Shown: positions 7,534 through 15,866, numbered from the stretch's first letter. The stretch is DNA of 32,301 nucleotides from Cryobacterium sp. (GCF_025463825.1 NZ_JAODBG010000073.1:1-32301), one strand, 5' to 3'. Numbers and translations are program-made. The notes: generated from the letters alone by a model not told the origin.

Positions 7534-9711
7534 TCACGCGTTGACAGCCGCAGGCACCAGACTGGACGGCACCGGGTCGTGGCGCAGGTAGCTGCGTGAG
7601 AACATGCCGCTTCCCGCGGTCAGGGCCCGCAGCTCGATTGCGTACCGGAGCAGCTCGGCATCCGGGATTTCGGCGGTGATCTCGGTGCGATCCTCGCCCA
7701 CCGACGTCGTGCCGGTGGTGTGTCCCCGGCGGGTCGACAGGTCGGTCATCACCGGGCCGACGAAGGCATCCGGCACGCTGATCGTCACCGCCGAGACGGG
7801 TTCGAGCAGCTGGATGCGGGTCGTCGCGGCGGCCTCCCGCAACGCCAGCGCCCCGGCGGCCTGAAACGCCGCATCCGACGAATCGACGCCGTGCGTCTTG
7901 CCGCCCACCAGGGCCACCCGGATGTCCACCACCGGGAACCCGGCCGAGACGCCCCGCTGCATCTGCGCCCGCACGCCCTTCTCCACCGAGCCGATGTAGT
8001 GCCCGGGCACCACTCCGCCGACGATCTTGTTCACGAATTCGAACCCGGCCCCACGGCCCCGCGGTTCGACCTCGATGTCACAGATCGCATACTGGCCGTG
8101 GCCGCCGGACTGCTTGACGTACCGGCCGCGGGCAACGGCGGGCGCGGCGAAGGTTTCCCGCAACGGGGTGATCACGTCGACGGTCTCCAGCTTCACGCCC
8201 TGCCCGCGCAACCGGTCGAGCACCACCTCGGCGTGCGCCTCCCCCATGCACCAGAGCACCAGCTGATTGGTCTCGGGATTGCGCTCCACCCGCAGGGTCG
8301 GGTCGACGGCCGCGACCTTGCCGAGGTTCTTCGCGATCGCGTCCTCGTCGCTGCGCGCCGCCCCCTGCACCGCCACCGGCATCAGCGGCTCCGGCATCTC
8401 CCACGCTTCGATCAGAAGCGGCTTCTCCCGGTCCGACACGGTGTCGCCGGTCTCGGCGTCGGTCAGCCGGGTGAGCGCGCAGATGTCCCCCGCCACACAG
8501 AGCGCCACCGGCATCAAGGTCGACCCGAGCGGTGACTGCAGGTGGGTGACCCGCTCGTCGCTGTCGTGGTCCTCATGGCCGCGCTCGGCGAGACCATGGC
8601 CGGCGATGTGCACCAGGGAGTCCTCCCGCAGCGTGCCGGAGAAGAGGCGGACCAGGCACACCCGGCCCAGGAACGAGTCGATGGTGGTGCGCACCACCTC
8701 ACCCACCAACGGCCCATCCGGGTCACAGGCCACCCGCACCGGTGTGCCGGCCAGGTCGGTCACCCGGGGCAGGGCCCGCTCCAGCGGGGACGGAAACGCG
8801 CCGGTGAACATCTCGAGCAGCTCCGCGGTGCCCACCCCGGTCTCGGCGGATGTCGCCAGCACCGGGTAGAAGAAACCGCGCACCACGGCGATCTCCAGGT
8901 CGGCGATGAGGGTCTGCAGGGCCATCTCCTCACCGCCGAGGTAGCGGTCCATCAGGGATTCGTCTTCGCTCTCGGCGATGATCCCCTCGATCAGGGTGCC
9001 CCGGGCGGGTTCCAAGCCGGCCCGTTCGGTCTCGGTCGCCGGCCGCCGGACGGGGTGCTGGGCGTCCGCGCTGTAGTCCGACACCGTTCCGGAGAGCACC
9101 CCGAGCAGCCCGGTGATGGCCCCGTCGCTGCGGACCGGCACGTACAGCGGCAGCACCGACGCGCCGAAATTCTCCTGACAGGCGGCCAGCACCGCCTCGT
9201 ACGCGGCCCGCGGATGATCGATCCGGCTGATCACCACGGCCCGCGGCATCCCCACCCGCTCGCACTCCGCCCACAGGGCGGTCGTGGCCGCATCCACCCC
9301 GTCAACGGCCGAGACCACGAACAGCGCCGCATCCGCCGCCCGCAACCCGGCGCGCAGGTCGCCGACAAAATCGGCGTAGCCCGGGGTGTCGAGCAGGTTC
9401 ACCTTCACGTCGCCCACCGCCAGCGGCAGCACCGAGAGCGCCACGGAGCGTTGTTGGTGGATCTCGGACGGGTCGGAGTCGCTCACCGTGCTGCCGCCCA
9501 CGATCGTGCCCATCCGGTTGATCACCCCGGTGGCGGCGAGCAGGGCTTCGGCGAGCAGGGTCTTGCCGGCGCCAGACCGGCCGACGAGGGCGATGTTTCG
9601 GATCTTGTCCGGATGCTTCACCAGCACACCCGACGACGCCGACGCCCGGCGCAGGTCCACGCCGCCGCGGCTGGACGCTTTCGACGCATCCTGTGTGCCT
9701 TTTACCGTCAT
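7534..9711 (-). CDS. Elongation factor G-like translational GTPase (non-canonical)
   Basis: The 725-residue protein has the domain order of EF-G, with G domain, domain II and the C-terminal domains, including GRYVKQSGGHGQYAI in domain IV. It differs from true EF-G in the nucleotide-binding motifs. The P-loop is GRSGAGKT (residues 44-51), G3 is DTPGYADF (108-115), and the NKxD guanine-specificity motif appears as SRID (162-165). This fits the group usually called EF-G-like proteins in actinobacteria, whose role is unsettled; it is not the housekeeping fusA. The ATG at 9711 has GGGAGC upstream. The longer frame beyond it has an Arg-rich, unlikely N terminus. Confidence 0.9.
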   Translation of the reverse strand: MTVKGTQDASKASSRGGVDLRRASASSGVLVKHPDKIRNIALVGRSGAGKTLLAEALLAATGVINRMGTIVGGSTVSDSDPSEIHQQRSVALSVLPLAVGDVKVNLLDTPGYADFVGDLRAGLRAADAALFVVSAVDGVDAATTALWAECERVGMPRAVVISRIDHPRAAYEAVLAACQENFGASVLPLYVPVRSDGAITGLLGVLSGTVSDYSADAQHPVRRPATETERAGLEPARGTLIEGIIAESEDESLMDRYLGGEEMALQTLIADLEIAVVRGFFYPVLATSAETGVGTAELLEMFTGAFPSPLERALPRVTDLAGTPVRVACDPDGPLVGEVVRTTIDSFLGRVCLVRLFSGTLREDSLVHIAGHGLAERGHEDHDSDERVTHLQSPLGSTLMPVALCVAGDICALTRLTDAETGDTVSDREKPLLIEAWEMPEPLMPVAVQGAARSDEDAIAKNLGKVAAVDPTLRVERNPETNQLVLWCMGEAHAEVVLDRLRGQGVKLETVDVITPLRETFAAPAVARGRYVKQSGGHGQYAICDIEVEPRGRGAGFEFVNKIVGGVVPGHYIGSVEKGVRAQMQRGVSAGFPVVDIRVALVGGKTHGVDSSDAAFQAAGALALREAAATTRIQLLEPVSAVTISVPDAFVGPVMTDLSTRRGHTTGTTSVGEDRTEITAEIPDAELLRYAIELRALTAGSGMFSRSYLRHDPVPSSLVPAAVNA

Positions 9712-9808
9712 GAGCAGCTCCCGACGTCGTCGTCCGACTTTCCCGCACCGTTGTAACCGATTTGACCCCAGACCCGACCGCACGGCAAGGACCCGAGCCC
9801 CCTATTCC

Positions 9809-9896
9809 TAACTCCTGCGATTCGGGCGCGGTCGTCGACCTGCACCGCATGATTTCGCGGTTCCCCGCCCGACTCTGAAGAAAATTGCAGGAGTTA
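9809..9896. repeat. Perfect 10-bp inverted repeat flanking 68 bp
   Basis: TAACTCCTGC (9809-9818) and GCAGGAGTTA (9887-9896) are exact inverse complements in the non-coding gap between the EF-G-like gene and mftG. The adjacent bases extend the pairing in part (GATTC near the first arm and AAATT near the second). It could be a small mobile-element relic or a long stem-loop. No coding sequence is visible inside. Confidence 0.6.
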
Positions 9897-9912
9897 TGCG
9901 TGGAACAGGAAC

Positions 9913-11550
9913 TCAGTCGCCGCGTCGGATGAAGCTTGCGATCAGTTCACCGATGAGCACGGCCGTTGCCGCCGGTCCCCTGGTCGGGGCTGTGGGCAGA
10001 ATCGAGGTGTCGGCGACACGGAGACCCTGTAGCCCGTGCACGCGACCGTATTGATCCACGACCGCAGCCGGATCGTCGACGGCACCGAATTGCGCGCTGC
10101 CGCAGAGGTGGATCGCCGTACCGAGGTGCGCGAGCATCCACCCGTCGAGCGCGTCATCGCTCTCCAGCACAGGGTCGTTGAGTTCGGTCAATTTCCGAAA
10201 CAGCGGTGTGAAGGCATCCGTGCGGAGCAGTCGCACCGACGTGCGGATGGCTTCGCGCATGCGTCGCCGATCGCTCTCGGTCGAGAGATAGTTGTAGTCG
10301 ATCCGTGGTTGCACGGCCGGGTCGGCGGAGGTGAGCGTGATGTGTCCCCGCGAGGTTTCGGCCTGCAGGGCGACGAGGAACGCGAGGTCGCCCTGGTGAT
10401 TCACTTGTTGCGCGAACCGGCGTAGCGAGACGCCTCTCATCGCATGCAGCGAGCGCAACGGATGTCGCAGGAATTTTTGCGCTCCATTCATTACCCCGTG
10501 CGCGCTGCCGGTCAACAGATAGCCCATCGGCTTGATCATCGGCAGAATCTCGAGGTCACCCTCGACGGTCGAGGCCTCGGCCGTGAAATTGAGGCACGCG
10601 GCCATGGACTGGCTCGTCGAGTAGTCGACGATGCGGCGCCGGGGCTGCCAGCTGACGGCGATGTCCGGATGGTCGCTGAATGCGGCGCCCACTCCGGCTC
10701 GGTCGCATACCACCGGGATGCCGTGCCGCTCGAGCTCCGCGCGTGGCCCGACACCCGATACGAGCAGCAGATGCGGCGTCTTCACGCCACCGGCAGACAG
10801 CACGATCTCGCTGCCTTCGATGATTGAAATGACTCCGGCCCGCTCGATTTCGACCCCCATCGCGCGACGGCCGTCGAACAGGATTCGGCGCACGTAACTG
10901 CCGCCCTGCACGGTGAGGTTGTCGCGCCAGCGCACCGGGTTGAGGTAGGTGATCCCGGTATTCAGCCGCACACCATCGACGGCGTTCATAGGCACCGGCC
11001 CGTACCCGGCTGGGCCCTGGTCGTTCTTGTCGGGCTCGGCCGAGAAGCCCAGTTCAGCAGCGGCAGCGACGAAAGCGACCGTGGCCGGATCATCCTGCTG
11101 TGGCCGCGAGATCGTCATCGGGCCCGATCCGCCGTGTGTCGCGCTGGCGCCGAAATCGACGTCGGTCTCGAGTTTCCGGAACACGGGCAGAACGCGCTCC
11201 CACGCCCATTCGTCGTTGCCGTTCGCGGACCACCGATCGAAATCCTGTTTGCGCGCGCGGATGAAATACGCCCCATTGATCGCTGAGGACCCACCGAGAA
11301 TACGACCGCGGGCTATGGAATACGGCAGTGCTGGTGTCAGTCGACCGGTGAATGACCAATTCTCGGGATGCCCGGGCATGGCCCCGCGTACAGTCCCCGC
11401 GTCCAGCAGTTCCGGCGGAAACTCTCCCGTGCTCTCCGGAACCGGGCCGGCTTCCAACAACAGAACCGTGCGCTGCGCATCCTCGCTCAGTCGCGCAGCG
11501 AGGGGCGCGCCAGCCGCACCGGCCCCCACCACTATGACGTCGTAGCTCAC
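9913..11550 (-). CDS. mftG: Mycofactocin-associated GMC oxidoreductase MftG
   Basis: The 545-residue flavoprotein belongs to the glucose-methanol-choline oxidoreductase family. The FAD-binding motif GAGAAG is at residues 9-14 with Glu33 at the end of strand 2. GRILGGSSAINGAYFIRA is the GMC signature region, and the C-terminal block HLGTAIHLCGSAQFGA ... RVADTSILPTAPTRGPAATAVLIGE is characteristic. In mycobacteria MftG re-oxidises the reduced cofactor and feeds electrons to the respiratory chain, so here it should complete the alcohol-oxidation cycle. It overlaps the stop of mftR by 4 bases (ATGA), so the two are co-transcribed and probably translationally coupled. Confidence 0.9.
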   Translation of the reverse strand: MSYDVIVVGAGAAGAPLAARLSEDAQRTVLLLEAGPVPESTGEFPPELLDAGTVRGAMPGHPENWSFTGRLTPALPYSIARGRILGGSSAINGAYFIRARKQDFDRWSANGNDEWAWERVLPVFRKLETDVDFGASATHGGSGPMTISRPQQDDPATVAFVAAAAELGFSAEPDKNDQGPAGYGPVPMNAVDGVRLNTGITYLNPVRWRDNLTVQGGSYVRRILFDGRRAMGVEIERAGVISIIEGSEIVLSAGGVKTPHLLLVSGVGPRAELERHGIPVVCDRAGVGAAFSDHPDIAVSWQPRRRIVDYSTSQSMAACLNFTAEASTVEGDLEILPMIKPMGYLLTGSAHGVMNGAQKFLRHPLRSLHAMRGVSLRRFAQQVNHQGDLAFLVALQAETSRGHITLTSADPAVQPRIDYNYLSTESDRRRMREAIRTSVRLLRTDAFTPLFRKLTELNDPVLESDDALDGWMLAHLGTAIHLCGSAQFGAVDDPAAVVDQYGRVHGLQGLRVADTSILPTAPTRGPAATAVLIGELIASFIRRGD

Positions 11551-12191
11551 GTGGAGTGCGATTCACCCTCGGTGCCGGCGAAGAGGGTCTTCATCTCGAC
11601 GAAGGCGGCATCGAGCAGATCGAGAAGGTCGGCGTCTTCATGCTCGAGCCATTGCTCGTAAGCGGCTAGTGAGGCGCCCAGGAATGCCCACGCAATGGTT
11701 TGCGGCGCGATACCGCCCAGCGGAACCTGAAGTCGCGCCGCGGCGAATTCAGCGACCACCTGGCGCCAGGCCGCATAACGCAGGGTCGAGTGGGCGACAA
11801 GAGCCGGGACGTTGAGCAGCAGATACATGCGCTCGCGATGCACCGGGATTTCCGCAGCCGGGAATCGATTGAACTCGATGACGGCAGCGGTGAGCGCCTG
11901 AACGAGAGGCGTGCCCTCCGGTAACGTGGCGAGATGGTCACGCATCTGATCGAGCTCGGAGTCGAAGTCGCCCCACGGGAGGTCGTTCTTGGACGGGAAG
12001 TACCGGAAGAGGGTGCGGCGCCCGATGCCGGCCGCGCTCGCGACGGCATCCACCGTCGTGTTCTCGAAACCCTGCTCCTTGAACAGTTCCAGCGCTATAT
12101 GGCTGAGTTCCGCCTGCGTTGTCGACGGTTGTCGGCCCTGTCGGGCGGCGGGCTGCCCGGCTGGATCGGTTGAGGTGCTCAACGCAACCAT
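11547..12191 (-). CDS. mftR: TetR-family regulator of the mycofactocin locus, MftR
   Basis: The 214-residue protein has an N-terminal TetR helix-turn-helix (about residues 26-72: ALELFKEQGFENTTVDAVASAAGIGRRTLFRYFPSKNDL) and a helical ligand-binding domain. MftR of mycobacteria is a repressor relieved by acyl-CoA ligands; that effector is family knowledge, not visible here. It is divergent from mftA, and a palindromic site lies 20 bp before its own start. Autoregulation together with control of mftABC is therefore likely. A second identical half-site arrangement at 18742 suggests it also controls the SDR-mftDEF unit. Confidence 0.9.
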   Translation of the reverse strand: MVALSTSTDPAGQPAARQGRQPSTTQAELSHIALELFKEQGFENTTVDAVASAAGIGRRTLFRYFPSKNDLPWGDFDSELDQMRDHLATLPEGTPLVQALTAAVIEFNRFPAAEIPVHRERMYLLLNVPALVAHSTLRYAAWRQVVAEFAAARLQVPLGGIAPQTIAWAFLGASLAAYEQWLEHEDADLLDLLDAAFVEMKTLFAGTEGESHST

Positions 12192-12211
12192 TCCGTTTCA
12201 CCCCTTCCCTT

Positions 12212-12226
12212 TGGCACTGGGTGCCA
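12212..12226. promoter_or_regulatory. Palindromic operator 1, probable MftR site (mftR-mftA intergenic)
   Basis: TGGCACTGGGTGCCA is a perfect 6-bp inverted repeat with a 3-bp spacer. It lies 20 bp before the mftR start and 62 bp before mftA. The surrounding 23 bases match the copy at 18741-18763 at 20 positions. Assignment to MftR is inference from position and the shared sequence. I could not place convincing -10/-35 boxes. Confidence 0.75.
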
Positions 12227-12275
12227 TTAGTCTCCATCTGTAATAGACATTGCCGCTGTAGTCGATTTCTAGCAC

Positions 12276-12283
12276 GAGGAGGA
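12276..12283 (+). promoter_or_regulatory. Ribosome binding site of mftA
   Basis: GAGGAGGA ends 5 bases before the ATG at 12289. It is among the strongest Shine-Dalgarno sequences in the window, as expected for a precursor peptide needed in excess over its enzymes. mftB, by contrast, has almost none. Confidence 0.75.
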
Positions 12284-12288
12284 CCCTC

Positions 12289-12408
12289 ATGGGTGCCACA
12301 GAACAGTCAACCACCGTCGCCGTCCCAATTCCGGTTGTGGCGCCTCCGATTCAGGAAGACACCCTGGTCGAGGAGATCTCGATTGACGGCATGTGCGGCG
12401 TCTACTAG
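12289..12408 (+). CDS. mftA: Mycofactocin precursor peptide MftA
   Basis: This 39-codon gene encodes MGATEQSTTV...EEISIDGMCGVY. The C-terminal motif IDGMCGVY is the hallmark of mycofactocin precursors. The last two residues, Val38 and Tyr39, are the part converted to cofactor; the rest is leader recognised by MftB/MftC. The Pro/Val-rich N-terminal half is variable in the family. The gene has its own strong ribosome binding site, sits 80 bp downstream of the palindromic operator, and is followed after 9 bases by mftB. It is too short for ordinary ORF calling, but the context and the C-terminal motif make the identification secure. Confidence 0.96.
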   Translation: MGATEQSTTVAVPIPVVAPPIQEDTLVEEISIDGMCGVY

Positions 12409-12417
12409 AGCACCGAC

Positions 12418-12693
12418 ATGCCCGACCTGGATCTCGATCGCGGATGGGATCTTCATCCGCAGGTGTCCGTTCGTCCTGAACCATTCGGCGCGCTCCTGTA
12501 CCACTTCGGCACCCGCAAGCTCTCGTTCCTGAAAGACACGACGCTTCTCGCCGTGGTGAGAACCCTCGCGGAATCTCCTACCGCCCGTGCGGCATGCACG
12601 GCCGTCGGCATCGCCGATTCCGATCTCCCTCGATACCAGCGCGCCCTCGGCACGCTCGCGACATCGTCCATGGTCGTCGAAAGGGCCTCATGA
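12418..12693 (+). CDS. mftB: Mycofactocin chaperone MftB
   Basis: The 91-residue protein is of the PqqD-like peptide-recognition type that binds the MftA leader and presents it to MftC. The stretch LHPQVSVRPEPFGALLYHFGTRKLSFLKD (about residues 12-40) is strongly conserved in MftB, and the helical C-terminal part follows. The length is normal for the family. It starts 9 bases after the mftA stop with no good ribosome binding site, so translation is probably coupled to mftA. Its stop overlaps the mftC start (ATGA). Confidence 0.93.
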   Translation: MPDLDLDRGWDLHPQVSVRPEPFGALLYHFGTRKLSFLKDTTLLAVVRTLAESPTARAACTAVGIADSDLPRYQRALGTLATSSMVVERAS

Positions 12694-14090
12694 CACTGCT
12701 CGATGCACCTCACACGTCTCCCTTCGTTCTCGCTCCCGCCGACACTCCGCGTAAGACCGAACGTCTCGTCGACCTCTTCGAATACGGCCTCGACGCCCCG
12801 ATCTGTCTCACCTGGGAACTCACCTACGCCTGTAACCTCTCCTGCGTTCACTGCCTCTCCAGTTCGGGGCGCCGCGATCCCCGCGAGCTGACGACCGCGG
12901 AGGCGAAAGCCGTCATCGACGAGTTCGAGCGGATGCAGGTTTTCTACGTCAACATCGGCGGCGGCGAGCCGACCGTGCGGCCCGATTTCTGGGAACTGGT
13001 CGATTACGCGTCTGCCCACCATGTCGGAGTCAAGTTCTCCACCAACGGCGTGAAGATCTCTCCGGAGGTCGCCCGGCGACTCGTCGCCAGCGACTACGTT
13101 GACGTGCAGATCTCGCTGGACGGCGCGACGGCTGAGGTCAACGACCATGTGCGTGGTCCCGGCTCCTACGCCACGGCGCTGAAGGCCATGCAGAACATGT
13201 ACGACGCCGGTTTCACGGGCTTCAAGATCTCGGTCGTCTGCACGAGCCAGAACATCAGCCAACTCGACGATTTCAAGGCCATCGCGGACAGGTTCGACGC
13301 GCAGTTACGGCTCACCCGGCTGCGCCCCTCCGGTCGTGGGGCGGACGTGTGGGACGAGCTGCATCCTTCCCAGGCGCAACAGCGCGAGCTCTACGACTGG
13401 CTGGTCGCGCACGGAGAAGGGGTTCTGACCGGCGACTCGTTCTTCCATCTCTCCGCCTTCGGCGACGCGCTGCCTGGCCTCAACCTCTGCGGCGCAGGCC
13501 GGGTGGTCTGCCTCATCGATCCGGTGGGGGATGTTTACGCCTGCCCGTTCGCCATTCATGAAGAGTTCCTCGCCGGCAACGTTCGCTCTGAGGGCGGCTT
13601 CCAGGAGGTTTGGAAGCACTCGGAGCTCTTCCTCAAGCTGCGCGAACCACAGTCCGGTGGCGCGTGCACGTCCTGCACCTTTTTCGACACCTGTAAGGGC
13701 GGCTGCATGGCCGCCAAGTTCTTCACCGGCCTGCCGCTCGACGGTCCAGACCCGGAGTGCGTTCAGGGCTACGGTGAAGAGCTGCTGAAGGAGCGGAAGC
13801 AGAAGGACGGCGGCCCCGTACTCCCCACCTCGTCGATCGCGGACCACTCCCACCGCACCACTCGGGCGGTTCGCTCGGGAATCGGTCCGGTACAGCTCAC
13901 CCTGAGCCGCCGGGCCGGGATGGCTCCGGAGAACGTGAGCGACTGCGAGGTCAGTCCCCTCGTCGGGTTCAGCCCGAAAGAGCCCCCGGCTCCGACTGTT
14001 GACGAGAGCACGCTGATCGGTCGGAACCTACTCGCGAGCGCGCCATCCGGCTGCGCCTGCGGCAGCGGAGGAACCTGTGGCTGTAACTGA
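12690..14090 (+). CDS. mftC: Mycofactocin radical SAM maturase MftC
   Basis: This 466-residue radical SAM/SPASM enzyme oxidatively decarboxylates the C-terminal Tyr of MftA and then forms a Val-Tyr carbon-carbon bond. The cluster motif CNLSCVHC supplies Cys48, Cys52 and Cys55. GGEP is at 91-94. SPASM cysteines are at 267, 274, 285, 326, 329, 335, 339 and 357. The start overlaps mftB by 4 bases; an upstream in-frame extension reads Arg-rich and is not credible. Mycobacterial MftC, as I recall it, ends near residue 391. Here about 75 extra residues follow, ending in a Cys/Gly-rich tail with cysteines at 455, 457, 463 and 465. Confidence 0.95.
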   Translation: MTLLDAPHTSPFVLAPADTPRKTERLVDLFEYGLDAPICLTWELTYACNLSCVHCLSSSGRRDPRELTTAEAKAVIDEFERMQVFYVNIGGGEPTVRPDFWELVDYASAHHVGVKFSTNGVKISPEVARRLVASDYVDVQISLDGATAEVNDHVRGPGSYATALKAMQNMYDAGFTGFKISVVCTSQNISQLDDFKAIADRFDAQLRLTRLRPSGRGADVWDELHPSQAQQRELYDWLVAHGEGVLTGDSFFHLSAFGDALPGLNLCGAGRVVCLIDPVGDVYACPFAIHEEFLAGNVRSEGGFQEVWKHSELFLKLREPQSGGACTSCTFFDTCKGGCMAAKFFTGLPLDGPDPECVQGYGEELLKERKQKDGGPVLPTSSIADHSHRTTRAVRSGIGPVQLTLSRRAGMAPENVSDCEVSPLVGFSPKEPPAPTVDESTLIGRNLLASAPSGCACGSGGTCGCN

Positions 14091-14120
14091 TCCTTGACGG
14101 CTGCATCCTGAACCAACGAT

Positions 14121-14138
14121 TCCGCCGATCACGGCGGA
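14121..14138. repeat. Hairpin in the leader of the first SDR gene
   Basis: TCCGCCG, a 4-base loop (ATCA) and CGGCGGA form a perfect 7-bp stem 19 bases before the SDR start. The ribosome binding site AAAGGAG (14145-14151) follows. The same arrangement is repeated before the next SDR at 14996-15013 with loop ACGA. There is no T-tract, so it is more likely an mRNA processing or stabilising element than a terminator. Confidence 0.7.
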
Positions 14139-14157
14139 GCTGAGAAAGGAGCACGCA

Positions 14158-14991
14158 ATGGGGCGTGTAGAAGGAAAAGTAGCGTTTATCACCGGAGCCG
14201 CGAGAGGGCAGGGTCGAAGCCATGCGCTGAGACTGGCCCAGGAGGGTGCCGATATCATCGCGGTAGACATCTGCGAAGACGTCGAGGGCACCGTCTATGC
14301 GGGGGCCACGGAGGCCGACCTCGCGGAAACCGTGCGGCAGGTTGAGGCGCTCGATCGCAGGATTGTGGCGATCAAGGCCGACGTTCGAGATTTTGACGGC
14401 CTCAGGAAAGCGGTGGATGACGGCGTCGCTCAGCTCGGACGCCTCGACATCGTCTCGGCGAACGCAGGCATCCTCACCAGCCCGAGCAATGCGGAGAATT
14501 TCTCGGACGAGACCTGGAACACGATGATCGACATCAACCTCTCCGGCGTGTGGCGCACCGCGAAGGCCGCCATCCCGCACATCAAAGCAGGTGGCAGAGG
14601 CGGGTCGATCATCCTCACCAGTTCGGAGGCCGGGCTCAGGGCCTACCAGAGCGCCGCGCACTACGTCTCGGCCAAACACGGCGTCGTGGGCCTGATGCGC
14701 ACCCTCGCCCTCGAGCTGGCCCCGGACATGATCCGGGTGAACAGCATCCACCCGACCCAGGTCGACACGGACATGATCCAGAACGAGCCCACCTACAAGC
14801 TCTTCCTTCCCGACGTGGAGCATCCGACCAGGGAACAGTTCGCCGCGGCATCGCAGTCGGTCAACGCGTTGCCGATCCCGTGGGTCGAGTCCGTTGACAT
14901 CTCCAACGCATTGCTGTTCCTCGCCTCCGACGAGGCGCGCTACGTCACCGGCGTGACCCTCGCGGTCGACGCCGGCTGCTTCCTGAAATGA
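14158..14991 (+). CDS. Mycofactocin-coupled SDR oxidoreductase, copy 1
   Basis: This 277-residue short-chain dehydrogenase is of the type that keeps its NAD bound and passes electrons to mycofactocin. The dinucleotide motif TGAARGQG is at 12-19 and an acidic Asp37 (NAD preference) follows. A long segment after strand 2 (about 40-62), characteristic of this subfamily and thought to hinder NAD exchange, is present. NAG is at 102-104 and the catalytic residues are Ser156, Tyr169 and Lys173. Relatives act on terpene or secondary alcohols such as carveol; the substrate here is unknown. It begins 67 bp after mftC, behind a leader hairpin, and is nearly identical to copy 2 at its N terminus. Confidence 0.9.
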   Translation: MGRVEGKVAFITGAARGQGRSHALRLAQEGADIIAVDICEDVEGTVYAGATEADLAETVRQVEALDRRIVAIKADVRDFDGLRKAVDDGVAQLGRLDIVSANAGILTSPSNAENFSDETWNTMIDINLSGVWRTAKAAIPHIKAGGRGGSIILTSSEAGLRAYQSAAHYVSAKHGVVGLMRTLALELAPDMIRVNSIHPTQVDTDMIQNEPTYKLFLPDVEHPTREQFAAASQSVNALPIPWVESVDISNALLFLASDEARYVTGVTLAVDAGCFLK

Positions 14992-14995
14992 CCAT

Positions 14996-15013
14996 TCCGC
15001 CGACGACGGCGGA
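14996..15013. repeat. Hairpin in the leader of the second SDR gene
   Basis: The same 7-bp stem as at 14121 (TCCGCCG / CGGCGGA) has loop ACGA. It starts 4 bases after the stop of the first SDR, showing that leader and gene were duplicated together. Confidence 0.7.
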
Positions 15014-15032
15014 GCTGAGAAAGGAGCACGCA

Positions 15033-15866
15033 ATGGGGCGTGTAGAAGGAAAAGTAGCATTCATCACCGGAGCCGCCAGAGGGCAGGGTCGAAGCCACGC
15101 GCTGAGGCTCGCCCAGGAGGGCGCCGACATTATCGCCATCGACATTTGTGAGGCGGTGCCGGAGAACAGCTACCCTCAGGCCACCGAGGAGGATCTTGCG
15201 GAGACGGTGCGCCAGGTCGAGGCGCTGGATCGCAGGATCATCGCGACCAAAGCCGACGTGCGCGACTTCGCCCAACTGAAGAAGGCGATGGATGCGGGCG
15301 TCGCCGAGCTGGGCCGGCTCGACATCGTCTGCGCCAACGCCGGCATCGGCGGCACGCCCAACCGGGCGGAAGACATCCCTGAAGACGAGTGGACCAACAT
15401 GGTCGACATCAATCTGTCGGGAGTGTGGCGAACAGCGAAGGCAGCCATCCCCCACCTCAAGGCCGGCGGTCGGGGCGGCTCCATCATCCTGACCAGTTCG
15501 GATGCCGGACTTTTCGCCTACCAGAACATCGCGCACTACGTCTCCGCCAAACACGGTGTCGTCGGCCTGATGAGGACGCTGGCGCTCGAGCTCGCCCCCG
15601 ACATGATCAGGGTCAACAGCATCCACCCCACAACGGTCGACACGCCCATGGTGCAAAACGAGGGCACCTACAAGCTGTTCCGGCCCGACCTCGAACACCC
15701 GACCAAGGACGATTTCGCAGCCGCCGCCGTAGGAATGAACGCCCTCCCGATTCCGTGGGTCGAGGCGGTGGACATTTCCAACGCGGTGTTGTTCTTCGCC
15801 TCCGACGAATCCCGCTACGTGACGGGCGTCCCGCTCCCCGTTGACGCCGGCGCGGCAATCAAGTAA
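15033..15866 (+). CDS. Mycofactocin-coupled SDR oxidoreductase, copy 2
   Basis: The protein is 277 residues long and aligns without gaps to copy 1; 39 of the first 40 residues are identical. TGAARGQG is at 12-19, NAG at 102-104, and Ser156, Tyr169 and Lys173 form the catalytic set. Differences concentrate at about 41-50, 105-122 and 217-240, which in SDRs surround the cofactor insert and the substrate pocket. This suggests a shifted substrate range after duplication. An in-frame ATG at 14988 overlaps the previous stop, but the conserved protein and AAAGGAG at 15020-15026 favour 15033. Confidence 0.9.
   Translation: MGRVEGKVAFITGAARGQGRSHALRLAQEGADIIAIDICEAVPENSYPQATEEDLAETVRQVEALDRRIIATKADVRDFAQLKKAMDAGVAELGRLDIVCANAGIGGTPNRAEDIPEDEWTNMVDINLSGVWRTAKAAIPHLKAGGRGGSIILTSSDAGLFAYQNIAHYVSAKHGVVGLMRTLALELAPDMIRVNSIHPTTVDTPMVQNEGTYKLFRPDLEHPTKDDFAAAAVGMNALPIPWVEAVDISNAVLFFASDESRYVTGVPLPVDAGAAIK

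Noticed and set aside
12594-12689. Longer N terminus for MftC
   Set aside because: It is Arg/His-rich, overlaps mftB out of frame, and the ATGA-coupled start at 12690 fits the family.
14988-15032. Earlier ATG for the second SDR overlapping the stop of the first
   Set aside because: It would read through the leader hairpin and the ribosome binding site; the conserved SDR N terminus starts at 15033.
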